Positions 55,001 through 64,000 of a stretch of DNA of 64,000 bases are shown piece by piece. Numbering within the stretch: position 1 is the first letter of the stretch; every line of letters begins with the position of its first letter. Origin of the DNA: Aselliscus stoliczkanus. Taxonomy: Eukaryota > Chordata > Mammalia > Chiroptera > Hipposideridae. A program made the position numbers and the translations under genes. Below the pieces are notes generated by a model. The model was given only the letters and a program-made list of their open reading frames with translations, did not search any database and was not told the origin of the DNA. The DNA is taken from the NCBI GenBank assembly GCA_033961575.1, contig CM066732.1:95223187-95287186 (forward strand), given 5' to 3'.

Positions 55001-58000
55001 GTATTATTTTAGTCTTCTTAAATTTATTGAGACTAGTTTTGTGCCCACAACATATGGTCTATCCTTGAGAATGTTCAGTTGTGTGCTGGAAAATGTGTAT
55101 TCTGTTGTTCTGGGATGGAAGGTTCTGTAAATATCAATTAAGTCCATGTGTCATTTAAGCCCAGTATTTCCTTATTGACTTTCAGTCTGGATGACCTATA
55201 TACATTGCTGTGAGTGGGATGTTCAGGTCCCCTACTATAATTGTATTTTTGTCAGCTTCTTCCTTTAGGTCTGTTAGTAATTACTGTATATGTTTCAGTG
55301 CTCCCAGATTGAGTACTTTATACAGAGGGTGCCCAAAAAATGTATACACATTTTAAGAAAGGAAAAAACTGTATTAAAATTGTAATACTCAATATATACC
55401 GATAACAAAAGATGAATACAAGTCATGTTTGACTTCTGCAATTACAAGAGGTACTCAAAGTGGTTACCATCAGCATGATTTTAATATAGTTTTTTCCTTT
55501 CTTAAAATGTATATACATTTTTTGTCACCCTAAATGGCACCCTCTGTATATTGATAAGGTTTATGTCTTGATGAATTGTCCCCTTTATCATCAAAATGTC
55601 CATCTTTGTTTCTAGTTACTTTTTTTACCTTGAAATTTATTTTGTCTGATGTAAATACTGCTATACCTGCTCTTTGTCTGGATGCCATTTGCTTGGAGTA
55701 TCATCTTCCACCCCTTTACTTTAAGCCTATATTTATCTTTGGAGCTGAGATGAGTCTCCTGTGGGCAACATATATTGGGTTGTCGGAAATGTCATGACAT
55801 ATTTTTTTCTATGTTTTTTGTTGCAAAAATGTGTCATGACTTTTCCGACAACCCAATAGTTGGTCTTGTTTTTTAATCTATCTCACTACTCTGTGCCTTT
55901 TGATTGGTGAGTTCAGTCCATTTACATTTAGGGTGACTATTGATATATGAGGACTTACTACAGCCATTTTGATCTTTTTGTTTTCTGGTTACTCTGTGTC
56001 TTCATTGTTTCTTTTTCCTTGTGATTCTGTCTGCTATTTTATTTTATTTTATTTTATTTATTTATTTATTTTTATAAAGTTACATCTTTATTTTTTATTT
56101 TTTTATTTTTTGGCATAACTGGCCCTCATATGTGGGACCCGAACTGGGGCCGCTGGCTTCCCAAGCCAGCGCTTAACCACCGCACCATTCAGCCGGCCCC
56201 TGTCTACTATTTTAGTTTGGTGGTTTTCTATTATGTTTTTCTCCATTTCCTCCTTTTTTATGTTTCATATGTCAGCTCTGGATTTTTGTTTTATAGGTAC
56301 CATTAGGTTTGTGTAAAATGTCTCATACATAGAGTAGTCCTTCTGATTGCCTCTTATGTTTATTCACCTGTACCCATTCAGTTCTTTTCCTCCTCTCTTT
56401 CTATGATTTTGTTGTCACAAATGGTCTCTTTTTATGTTGTGCATTTGTTACCAAATTGCAGTACTTATGGTTATTTTTAATGCCCCTTTTCCCACTTTAA
56501 CCTTTATATTATAATTAAGTACTTATTGTATTCTGAAGTAGAGTTGCAATTTCCTGCTTCTGTCTGTCAGTTATCTCACTCAGTGTTTTGTATACTTTTC
56601 TTTATGTTTACAGTAGTAGAGCTTCTTTCAATATTTCTTATTGGCAGATCTTGTGGTAAGTTTTCTCAGCTTTTGTTGGTCTAGGAAAGCCTTTTACTTC
56701 CTCATCTAAAGGATAACTTTGCTGGCTATGTTATCCTTGGCTGATGGCTTCTCTCTGTCGATATTTTGAATATTTCCTTCCACTCTCTCCTGGCTTGTAG
56801 TATTTCTACTGAAAAATATTATGATAATTTAATGGTGTTTCCTTTGTAAGTTGCAGTCTTTTTTCCCCCGGCTGCCTTGAGAATTCTTTCTTTGTCATTA
56901 ATTTTTGACAGTTTGAATAAAATGGGTCTTGGAGGTCTTTCTGCTTTAATATAATTAGATGTTTTGTTGGCTTTCTCTAATTCTAAAGTCCAGTTCTTTC
57001 CATAGGCTTGGGTAGTTCTCATCAATTATTTCTTTGAGTAGGTGCTCTGTTCCCTTCTCCCTCTCTTCCTCTTCTGACATTCCTATTATCCTATGTTGCT
57101 CTTCCTAATGGAATCAGGTAGTTCTCATAGAGTGCTTTCATTTTTTTAAAACTCTTAGTTCTCTCTTTTTCCTCCTGGGTCATTTCTAGGTTTCTGTCTT
57201 CGAGCTTGCTAATTCTCTCTTCCATCTGGTCTGTGTTATTTCCAATGCTCTCTAGTGCATTTCTCATCTTTATTAGAGTTCTTCAGCTCCATAATTTCTG
57301 TTAGGTTCTTTTTATAGTTTCAGTCTCTTTGGTAAAGTACTCCTTTTGTTCGTTACTTTTATTCTTGAACTCATTGAACTGCCTTCCCGAGTTCTCTTGT
57401 ATCTCACTGAACTTCTTCATAACTGCAGTCTTAAATTCTCTGTCATTTAAGTCATAGTCTTCCATGACTTTAACTTTGGTTTCTGGAGACTTTTCATTTT
57501 CTTTGTGCTCCCATGTGAACTTGGTTATTCATGGTAGTTGATGGATACTGTCTGCACATTTTAGGTAGTGGAATCTTTTCTTGTTTATATACTGTTTTGC
57601 TCTCAATAATTCAACAGGGTCATTTGGTGGGGTACTTTCTTTTGATGGTGTTATAGTGCAAGTTTTTGTTTTCTCTTACCTGCACTATTTGTGTGCCTGG
57701 TATTATGGGGAAGCAGTGTTGCTTCAGGTAAGGAAATGCTGTGTATCCATTGGCATGGTGGGTGTCCCCTCTGAGACAAGGTGGTGTCGGCTATGGAGCA
57801 CCCCCACTGTGGTGGGGGAATGTGGCGAGTGGTAGAGAACTGGTTTTGCAAACTCCCAGTGCTACCTTTTTTTATTAATGGTCACTGGTCCTGCTGTGTT
57901 TTTGGAGGCATCTCCACTGCCTCTACCTGGCTCTTGTCAGGATGGGTGGGAGGCAAGCTTGTGATCTCATGGCTCTGCTCCTTCCCCTGTCGTCACTGTT

Positions 58001-59042
58001 GTACTGTTTAAGGCTTCCCAGCCTCTTCCACTGGGGTCTGCAGGGAGAAGGGGAACACTGTCTCTGCCCCTCTTATACTCCAGGCTATAGTGTGAGGGCT
58101 GCAACCTGACTTCCCCACTGTTACCACGCTCATTGGACCCACGGTGGGCACTGAATTGTCTTTCCCCCAATCCTGCCTTCCTTACTTGTTCCATTATGTC
58201 CACCTTCAGATGTCCCAATGCATGGATCTTTCAGATGTGTTTGTGTGTTGAACAGGGGATCCTTTGTTGAGTTCTAGTTGTCCAACTTGTTGTAAATTTA
58301 AGGGAGAAACAAAGGAATCTTCATACTCTGCCATGATGCTGATGTCACCCTAAGTTTTAGTTTTCTAACTAGGTAACATATACACATGTAAAAATAATTA
58401 ATCCAAAATTAGAAATTGATATACAATGAAAAATAAGTCCCTTTCTTTTCCTTGAACACTAGCCATGCAGTTTCTCTCCTGGCATCTCTCATTTTAAGAA
58501 GAGAGTCTTTGTTAAATCCTGCTAAACTTTTCCTTCAGCACAACCCTTAAGTTGTAGCAAATGTGGATTATTGAAACTAATTCCAGTCAATGAAGAATGT
58601 TAATTTTGATCAATTTATTATTAATACCTTTATACATGAGATAAATTTGTTATTATATATATAACTTACAAATACTTGAGAAAAGAGAAGGTAAATACAT
58701 TCCCTCAAGGTTACCTTTTACTTCAGACAGAGACATCAAAAAGGACCCTTTTAATATTTGCTTTGTGGGTAAGAGTATGGAAAATAGGTGTAAGTGCCCT
58801 GTGAATATACCTATAAATGAAATAATTTGTTAGCTTGAGAAATCGTATGTATTCCAAACTGTTGTGCAGTTAGAGTCATCAAAGTAAAATCTTTATCAAG
58901 TATAAATACAAAATTTCCTAATTCCTGTGATCCAGTGCTTTGAACCTCATTTCTTCAACTTGATTTCATTGTTATGGCTTTTTATTTAGGTTAAGCTTAA
59001 AGGAGCCATTTTACAATGAACAAAGTGAAAGTGTAAACCAGA

Positions 59043-59093
<51 letters not shown>

Positions 59094-62000
59094 GGGGGCG
59101 GCGGGGAGTTGCTTAACTCCAGAACAAATTACTACTTGAATTTGGTACGGAATATAAATGGTAGAAAGTCCATGTGTGGTGTAGGGTAGCATAGGACTAG
59201 CGGGGAAATACTTTCCTCTGGGGAAGAGGGTGTCCTGGCAGGGCCATTTCTCTGGTTATCTGGCAGTAGCCTAGCAGAAAGATCAGACCAGAATGCCAAA
59301 TAGAGAACCTCTAAACATAACGATGGATAAACAAATGGAAAGGGCTGGTGGTCAAGGCAGTGAGCATGGAAGAGGGAAAGAAAAATAGAGGAGATAGTTT
59401 GAGATGATCTGAAACAATCCATGAAACTGTAAAGTGTTCCATTTATTCAACAAGCAGGTATCGAACCTCTGTTAATATGCCAGATACTCAAGAACTGGGG
59501 ACACAAAGACATATTTTAGAGTAGTAGCTAGGGACAGTCTGATCAAAACAACTACCCATTAGTTAAAAGAAACTCACAGTTGCTTGAGTGCAGCCTTAGG
59601 AGAGCTTAGCAAGATGGTTCGAGTCCAATGGTGTCTGATGAAGGATTCAGCTGTGTTTTGCCCTGCTGACCGCCACACTGCCCCTCATTTAACTCTGTGC
59701 TTGTTTCAACCTCCACTTTCACGTTTATACCCCCCGGCCCTTTGGCTTTGGCTATGCTTAAACACACTGCACTGTCACATTGAAAGACTTTTGGTTTCCG
59801 TCCCCAGTTGGTGTAGAAGTCTTACTCTTCTGAATTAATTTTCACAAATTGAGTTGGCCAGAATGAAATACGTGTTTCTAACTTAGAATGGAGCTCTGTT
59901 TGTTATAGAACTGCAGCTGTGGGTCACGATGCTTGAGGTTTTACCCTCCTGTTTTCCTTTGTAGACACACAAACTCGAGCCACCTCTAAGAGCCTGTTAC
60001 CTGTGAAGTCCAAAGAAGTTGATGTTTCCAGACTTCTTCATTCAGGAGGTTCAGAGAATGATGCTACAAAAATCATCAAACCGAGACGAGAGAACGGGTA
60101 AGTCAGATCATTGGTATCCAGTTAGAACATCTTGCTAGAAATTGCTCAGTACCCAGAATGAGAAAATAGGGTTTTTGAGAGCACAAGGCACCTGAACGAC
60201 TGACCTGTAGTCCGTGATCCAGAGCAGTGCAGCATTGTGGAGCTGTTTGTCAGGACCCTCTATGTTGGTCATCGGAAGAGGCACAACAAGGGTTATGATA
60301 AGAGATATAGTAATACCTTGGTGTGCAAGCATAATTCATCCTGGAAACAAACTACTCGTATTGCAAGACACTGCTTGTTTACCAGGTTAAAATGTACTAG
60401 AAATGTTTTGCAGAACATTCGCAAACCAAGTTACTCGCATTCCCAGGTTTTACTGTGTTCTTTCCATTCTCACCACTTGCTCTGAGTGTACAAATGGCAT
60501 TACTGTGGTCAAACACCAACCCTAAGTGTGTGTCTTGGCAGGTGGGGGCTAGTTGTTAGCCTGTGTTGCTGGTCTGAGCACAGTCCAGGCCAGTGTGTAT
60601 GTGTCCCTCCACCCAATGCTCAGTCCCCACGTAAGTGACGTTGACATGAGATAGCCACAACAACCACGAGCAGGTTATTGAGGAGGTCAGGAACCCATTC
60701 CCTATTAATTAGCCTTTTTCAGTAGTCTAGGCTGAAACAAAAGTGCATGGGTTCTCAGAGCTTCTTAAGCTTGTGCAGTTTGCATTGTTTATAATCTCTA
60801 GTTGTCTCCTCAGAAAACCAGGCTCTTTGCTCTGCCTTCTTCACAACACACCTAACAACAACATACTACAATTCTCTGATTCCTTTGTTGTTGTTTTTTA
60901 ATTGAGATATAATTGACACACAACATTATAGTTTCAAGTGTACATGATAATGATTCGCTATTTGTGTATATTGCAAAATGATCACCACATGTTAAGTCAA
61001 ATTAACATCCTGATTTCTTTGTCTTTGCTTCTCTAGGCAGGTGAAAGCTGCAGATACTGCCATCAAGAGGAACATCAAAAAAAGGTGACCATCAGGATAA
61101 ATGAAATTTGGCCACCATTTTGGGGTAGTGAATCTCAATCTAGTTGTGCATCAGAATCGCTCATGTTTAATGTGTTGGGCATCTGGATGCCGCCCCAGAG
61201 ATCTGAATGGAATTTTCAGGGGTGAGGCACAGACTGGTTTGTGAAACACTATGAGGAACTAGATCAGTGATGTTACTGTCTTGAGTGCCAGACAAGGGCA
61301 TTTTGGGCTCTTTGCCAGGACCATTGCTGATAGGAAATCAAACTCGGCTCTGACACATCAATGGGAGTATGAAGCTTTTGGGATAGGAAGGGCTGCGTGT
61401 GGTTAGTGATTCTGAAATGGCATTTCTGGTGGTGATGCTGTGCTGGCGAAGGTGAAATCCTGGAGAAGTAACCATCTTTCTCTGTTTGAGGCTAGCTTGC
61501 ACATTTTGCAGTCCTGAAGACAGAAATAATATAAGCTGAAAAGTTAGTAGAAATAGGTTGTAATTCCAGACCTTGGCATGTTTTAAAAGTTCTGAAAACA
61601 AAATACTATCAAGAAAGACTCAGAATTTTGAAAAGAAGGTTTAATATTGATGGTGATAATCGCCATTATTTATTTATTGAATGTTTATTATGTGTCAGTA
61701 GCTGTGCTAAGAATTGTATGTATATTCTCTCCCTTTGCAATAACAATATTATGAAATGTGGGTATTATCCTAATTCCAGAAATTAGGAAACAGCCTCAGA
61801 GAGGTTATGCATCTCACTAAAGGCATATATCACTATGTAATGAAGCCAGAATTTGAACCTATTTGTGAGACTCCATAGCGCATCCTCTTAACCCCTCCAC
61901 CTCTTCATCTAAGAATATATATCATTACAGCTACAAACCATTGAGTAAGCAGAAATCAGAGGAAGAGCTCAAGGATAAGAACCAGCTCTTAGAGACTGTC

Positions 62001-63482
62001 AACAAGCAGTTGCACAAGAAGTTGACTGAAACTCAGGTAAGAGACCCTCGCGGCCTGTGCCCTCAACTGTACTGGGCAATGCACATGGAATCCTGAGGGA
62101 CAACCCCTCAGATGGGAACAAGCTTGTAATGCCCAGGTGCACAAGGGCAGAAAGTACAGCAGGGCTTGTACTATGGCTATCCAAGAGCAAGGGCAGGTAA
62201 AGACCACCCTGAGGAGTGGGACAGGCCTGATCTGTCCGCATGGCACCCCAATAGGAAGAACTGAAGGACCTGACTCAGAAGGTGGAGCTGCTGGAGAAGT
62301 TTCAGGACAACTGTTTGGCAGTTTTGGAGAGCAACAGCCTCAACCCAGGTAAGAAATAACACACAACAGCCTTCGAAGGGATCAGTGCATGTGCCTCCTC
62401 CTGGGATGATTCTGCACCATGCGTCAAGAGTCCAGCATGGCAGCAGCCGACCCATCAATGAAGGGATTGCCTACAAAGCGCTACATATTTGGGGGAGCTT
62501 CTCTTTGTTCTCTTGTGATATTAATTGTGCCTGACCAACAGAATTTCAGATAGTTGTGGAGAGAGGATATTGCTCTCTTATCTGAACACTTCATTCATTT
62601 GGTGCCAAAACGTATGATCTTGCATATTAGACTAGAAATATTTTATTTCTTTCTAGGGAGATAGCATATAGGTAACTAACTGTCCCAGCTAGGAGAGGGA
62701 GATGATACTGTTTCAAGGGCTCCTAAACCTGGCTAATCAGCAGAATTGCAGTAGTTAAAATGTGATTCCTGTTCTGACCCAGTCCCTTTGTAGAGCCTGT
62801 AGCAAGGAGAGAGCCCAAGAAGGAATTGCCCAAAGCCTGGAAGAGGGTGTCACACTGAGTTGAGGAGCCTGAGAATTCCCAGGGGAGGGGCCCAGGCTGC
62901 TTTGAATTAAAGAGTGCTGACTTTGAAAGCTACTGGTTAACCTGTGCATTTTAGGATATATTCTTTATAGTCACCATATACGTTTTGTGTGATTTTTATT
63001 TTACTTATGCGTATGCACTACTTTTACCAAAAATAATAATAATAATAATTTTTAAGGCCTGAAAACTATTTTTTTTATTGTTGTTACAATGTTTGTTCAC
63101 ATATACCTGAAACTTTTAAAAAATAGTTTTGTGTTTTATAAACAAACAAAAAAATCCAACCTATACATCTCTTTTGGACACATTTTCTGCTGAGCTGAGG
63201 AGAAAGCAGAGTGAATTTTTGGCCATATCCAAACCTAGAGAGGAAAGAAGTAAAATATAGCTCTGGAGGGCAGGCATGGGTGACCCTGTCAAGGAGAAAC
63301 TCAGGCATCTGCCTGGAAAAGTTCCTCTCATGAAAACTCGCCTGCTTGTCCTGGAGGGGTTTTATTTTATTTTGTATAAGTACAGTTCCTTAAGCAAGGC
63401 TGACTTGTTGTCTCCATCAGTTTTAGGCAGTGAGACCCTGGTGTCACAGCAGGAATCCACCACGGATCACATGGACTCTGTG
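48881..63482 (+). CDS. KNSTRN: KNSTRN (kinastrin/SKAP), coding exons 1-7, 3' part beyond window
   Basis: Exons: 48881-49089, 49328-49422, 59965-60097, 61037-61084, 61931-62036, 62255-62348, 63421-63482; 747 nt, 249 codons, all in phase. The protein starts [17 protein letters not shown] and continues [49 protein letters not shown] and STTDHMDS, matching human KNSTRN (316 residues) throughout. KNSTRN is the small subunit of the astrin-SKAP complex, which binds microtubule plus ends and kinetochores and stabilises attachments at metaphase. Exons 5-6 begin the coiled coil that contacts astrin. The last exons (the LLLETLQEE region and C terminus) are off the right edge, so the gene is partial here only because of the window. 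Intron 2 (10.5 kb) is almost filled by a nested L1. Confidence 0.95.
49328..49422 (+). CDS. KNSTRN: KNSTRN coding exon 2, with internal start of short isoform
   Basis: 95 nt encoding [20 protein letters not shown] and [11 protein letters not shown]. Acceptor ttccag, donor gtgggt. The ATG at 49353 (Met79) is the start of the shorter, mitotic isoform in human as I recall. Confidence 0.92.
52536..52578. repeat. (TTTG)n microsatellite in L1
   Basis: About ten tandem tttg units within the L1 ORF2 region, breaking the antisense coding frame. Confidence 0.95.
53619..54030 (-). mobile_element. Long tRNA-derived SINE nested in L1, antisense
   Basis: Same family as 3034-3471: T run, aaagattttattgggg, through to cggccggccc. 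Flanked by near-perfect 12-base duplications (tgctgctctgat and tgctactctgat) at 53607-53618 and 54031-54042. Confidence 0.88.
54253..54848 (-). mobile_element. Long tRNA-derived SINE nested in L1, antisense, itself interrupted
   Basis: Same long SINE family (agattttattagggaattag to atttggccggcc). Imperfect short duplications (tatgtat) flank it. It is split near its tRNA head by the 119-bp TA-flanked element at 54665-54783. Confidence 0.8.
54665..54783. mobile_element. Small TIR element with internal 55-bp duplication, inside SINE inside L1
   Basis: The SINE sequence ccctcatat-gtggg is opened at atat. The insert starts tcactttgtaagcggg and the reverse complement of its end starts tcacattttatgcggg, so the ends are imperfect inverted repeats, with TA (or ATAT) duplicated at the junctions. 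Inside, a 55-base unit occurs twice (54666-54720 and 54721-54775). Each unit has a short hairpin, acgagtttactcgt in copy 1. Confidence 0.65.
55323..55546. mobile_element. Mariner-like MITE, 224 bp, nested in L1
   Basis: Terminal inverted repeats begin cagaggGTGCC at both ends, flanked by TA at 55321-55322 and 55547-55548. The homology extends about 60 bases inward (tttaagaaaggaaaaaact). The right end has about 13 extra bases. TA target and long TIRs indicate a Tc1/mariner non-autonomous element. Confidence 0.88.
55775..55856. mobile_element. Mariner-like mini-MITE, 82 bp, nested in L1
   Basis: Starts ttgggttgtcggaaa and ends ttttccgacaacccaa, with TA on both sides (55773-55774 and 55857-55858). 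Nearly the whole element is an inverted repeat, comparable in size to human MADE1 but with different ends. Confidence 0.93.
56042..56199 (-). mobile_element. Short tRNA-derived SINE nested in L1, antisense
   Basis: An A/T-rich (tttta)n stretch, then ggcataactggccctcata, antisense B box ggacccgaactgggg and cagccggccc. Flanked by near-identical ctgtctgctatttta and ctgtctactatttta. Confidence 0.82.
58364..59964 (+). other. KNSTRN: KNSTRN intron 2, part 3' of the L1
   Basis: Unique sequence with the GT microsatellite and no other recognised feature before the exon 3 acceptor. Confidence 0.6.
59045..59092. repeat. KNSTRN: (GT)24 microsatellite in KNSTRN intron 2
   Basis: Twenty-four uninterrupted GT units; likely polymorphic. 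Confidence 0.97.
59965..60097 (+). CDS. KNSTRN: KNSTRN coding exon 3
   Basis: 133 nt encoding [20 protein letters not shown] and ending KIIKPRREN. Acceptor ttgtag, donor gtaagt. Confidence 0.95.
60309..60455. mobile_element. Old Tigger/mariner-type inverted-repeat element in KNSTRN intron 3
   Basis: Left end agtaataccttggtgtgcaa, and the reverse complement of the right end cagtaaaacctgggaatgcg. Both carry the accttggttt/gcaaac theme typical of old pogo-like TIRs. Diverged. Confidence 0.5.
60893..61013 (-). mobile_element. Old L1 3' fragment, antisense, next to KNSTRN exon 4
   Basis: Matches the conserved antisense L1 3' motif (ttaattgagatataattgac, then tttcaagtgtacatgataat, then aaaatgatcaccacatg). 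It lies about 25 bases before the exon 4 start, so it supplies part of the branch-point region. Confidence 0.8.
61037..61084 (+). CDS. KNSTRN: KNSTRN coding exon 4
   Basis: 48 nt encoding [15 protein letters not shown], a basic segment. Acceptor ctctag, donor gtgacc. An old L1 piece ends about 25 bases upstream. Confidence 0.88.
61665..61900 (-). repeat. MIR SINE, antisense, next to KNSTRN exon 5
   Basis: Antisense MIR: gtttattatgtgtcagtagc, gggtattatcctaattcc, cagcctcagagaggttatgc, agaatttgaacctattt. Confidence 0.8.
61931..62036 (+). CDS. KNSTRN: KNSTRN coding exon 5
   Basis: 106 nt encoding [20 protein letters not shown] and on to KKLTETQ, the start of the coiled coil. Acceptor ttacag, donor gtaaga. 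Confidence 0.95.
62255..62348 (+). CDS. KNSTRN: KNSTRN coding exon 6
   Basis: 94 nt encoding [20 protein letters not shown] and [11 protein letters not shown]. Acceptor aatag, donor gtaaga. Confidence 0.95.
62349..63420 (+). other. KNSTRN: KNSTRN intron 6
   Basis: About 1.07 kb without a further exon; a short (AAT)n stretch lies at 63030-63050. Confidence 0.6.
63421..63482 (+). CDS. KNSTRN: KNSTRN coding exon 7
   Basis: 62 nt encoding [20 protein letters not shown]. Acceptor catcag, donor gtaagg. The next exon is not in the window. Confidence 0.93.
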
Positions 63483-64000
63483 GTAAGGGCATAGGTGTGA
63501 GAGAGCGAGGGCCGAGGGACCGTGGGGTCTGCAACTCTAGGCAGGTCTCTGCCATCTGCTCGGCAAACCCCAAGAAACAGCCTTTGGTTATCTAGGATGG
63601 TGGAAGAGGGTGGTGGATGTATACTCAAAATAGCATATTTTACTTGGCAGGTGACTTTGTGCTTACAAATATGAGTGAGTCTGAGTTGAAAACATGCTAC
63701 TTTAAAGCACATAATAAGGATGGGCCTATATAGAGAGCTTTCTGGTTTCTCTATTCTACACTTTACCAAGTTTCTCTTCTTATTCCTTTGCTGAGAACTA
63801 TATGATGCAGAGGTCCAGCCTGAATTAAATTTGGCTTCCTGTTTGGAGGAAGGTAATTGTTTGGGATTAAAGTCTTGGAGCTTCTATGATCTCTTCCCCA
63901 GGAAGATCGGTTGTCTTCTTAGAATAATAGAATACTAGATATGGAAGCCTTCTTCGGCTCTCCCAGGCTATTCGTCACCCATTCAATGGCTACTATGTTT
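63483..64000 (+). other. KNSTRN: KNSTRN intron 7 (partial, runs off the right edge)
   Basis: No exon found in the last 518 bases. The next human exon would encode the LLLETLQEELK coiled coil and is not present. Confidence 0.6.

Larger units (their letters stand above)
50489..58353 (-). mobile_element. L1 retrotransposon, probably full length, antisense in KNSTRN intron 2
   Basis: The 3' end lies at the left (gttttttattgc, then gcatttattggggtaac) and the 5' end at the right (on minus, ttagggtgacatcagcatca). A ten-base duplication (gttttagttt) at 50479-50488 and 58354-58363 flanks it. Pieces of ORF2p are readable on minus: [20 protein letters not shown] and [11 protein letters not shown] (50823-51044), and the RT region with [15 protein letters not shown] (52603-52830). 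An ORF1p C-terminal piece with [18 protein letters not shown] is at 56819-57025. Frames are broken, so it is inactive. Subtracting nested insertions leaves about 6.4 kb, full length for L1. It is interrupted by SINEs at 53619, 54253 and 56042 and by TIR elements at 55323 and 55775. Confidence 0.88.

Overview
The window is a piece of a mammalian nuclear chromosome. It has interrupted protein genes with GT-AG introns, CpG-rich promoters, MIR/L2/L1 relics and many tRNA-derived SINEs. Three genes are read exon by exon and a fourth in part. Their order and strands (CCDC9B on minus, PHGR1, DISP2 and KNSTRN on plus) match human 15q15.1 as I remember it. The SINEs are not primate Alu, rodent B1/B2 or carnivore Can-SINEs. 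One (44883-45056) resembles the Ves family of bats, and several long ones end in a gccggcc-rich tRNA head. A bat, perhaps a non-pteropodid yinpterochiropteran, is the best guess but is an inference.

Layout. 1-8058: mostly non-coding. It holds a poly-A-tailed retrocopy of an unrecognised gene (1451-1916, minus), one long SINE (3034-3471) and the probable 3' UTR of CCDC9B. 8059-13579 (minus): CCDC9B, eleven coding exons, 507 codons before the stop, every junction in phase. 13.6-26.4 kb: intergenic, with MIR and L1 relics. 26489-26732: last coding exon and poly-A signal of PHGR1. 28.2-40.2 kb: DISP2, with promoter, eight coding exons and a predicted protein of 1399 residues, followed by a long 3' UTR/intergenic stretch rich in repeats. 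48881-63482: first seven coding exons (249 codons) of KNSTRN; the rest lies beyond the right edge. KNSTRN intron 2 holds a TSD-flanked, probably full-length L1 in antisense (50489-58353). It is interrupted by at least three SINEs and three TA-flanked terminal-inverted-repeat elements.

The genes do not form a functional pathway. DISP2 is a 12-TM RND/sterol-sensing membrane protein, KNSTRN a spindle/kinetochore adaptor, CCDC9B a coiled-coil protein of unknown role and PHGR1 a small epithelial His/Pro/Gly-rich protein. I found no new multi-gene system. The observations most worth checking are a 35-base duplication of flanking intron sequence into the L1, the nested MITEs, an extended PHGR1 reading frame, a Glu in place of the human KNSTRN Ser24, and a DISP2 that keeps only one of the two RND acidic sites. 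All comparisons with human proteins are from memory.
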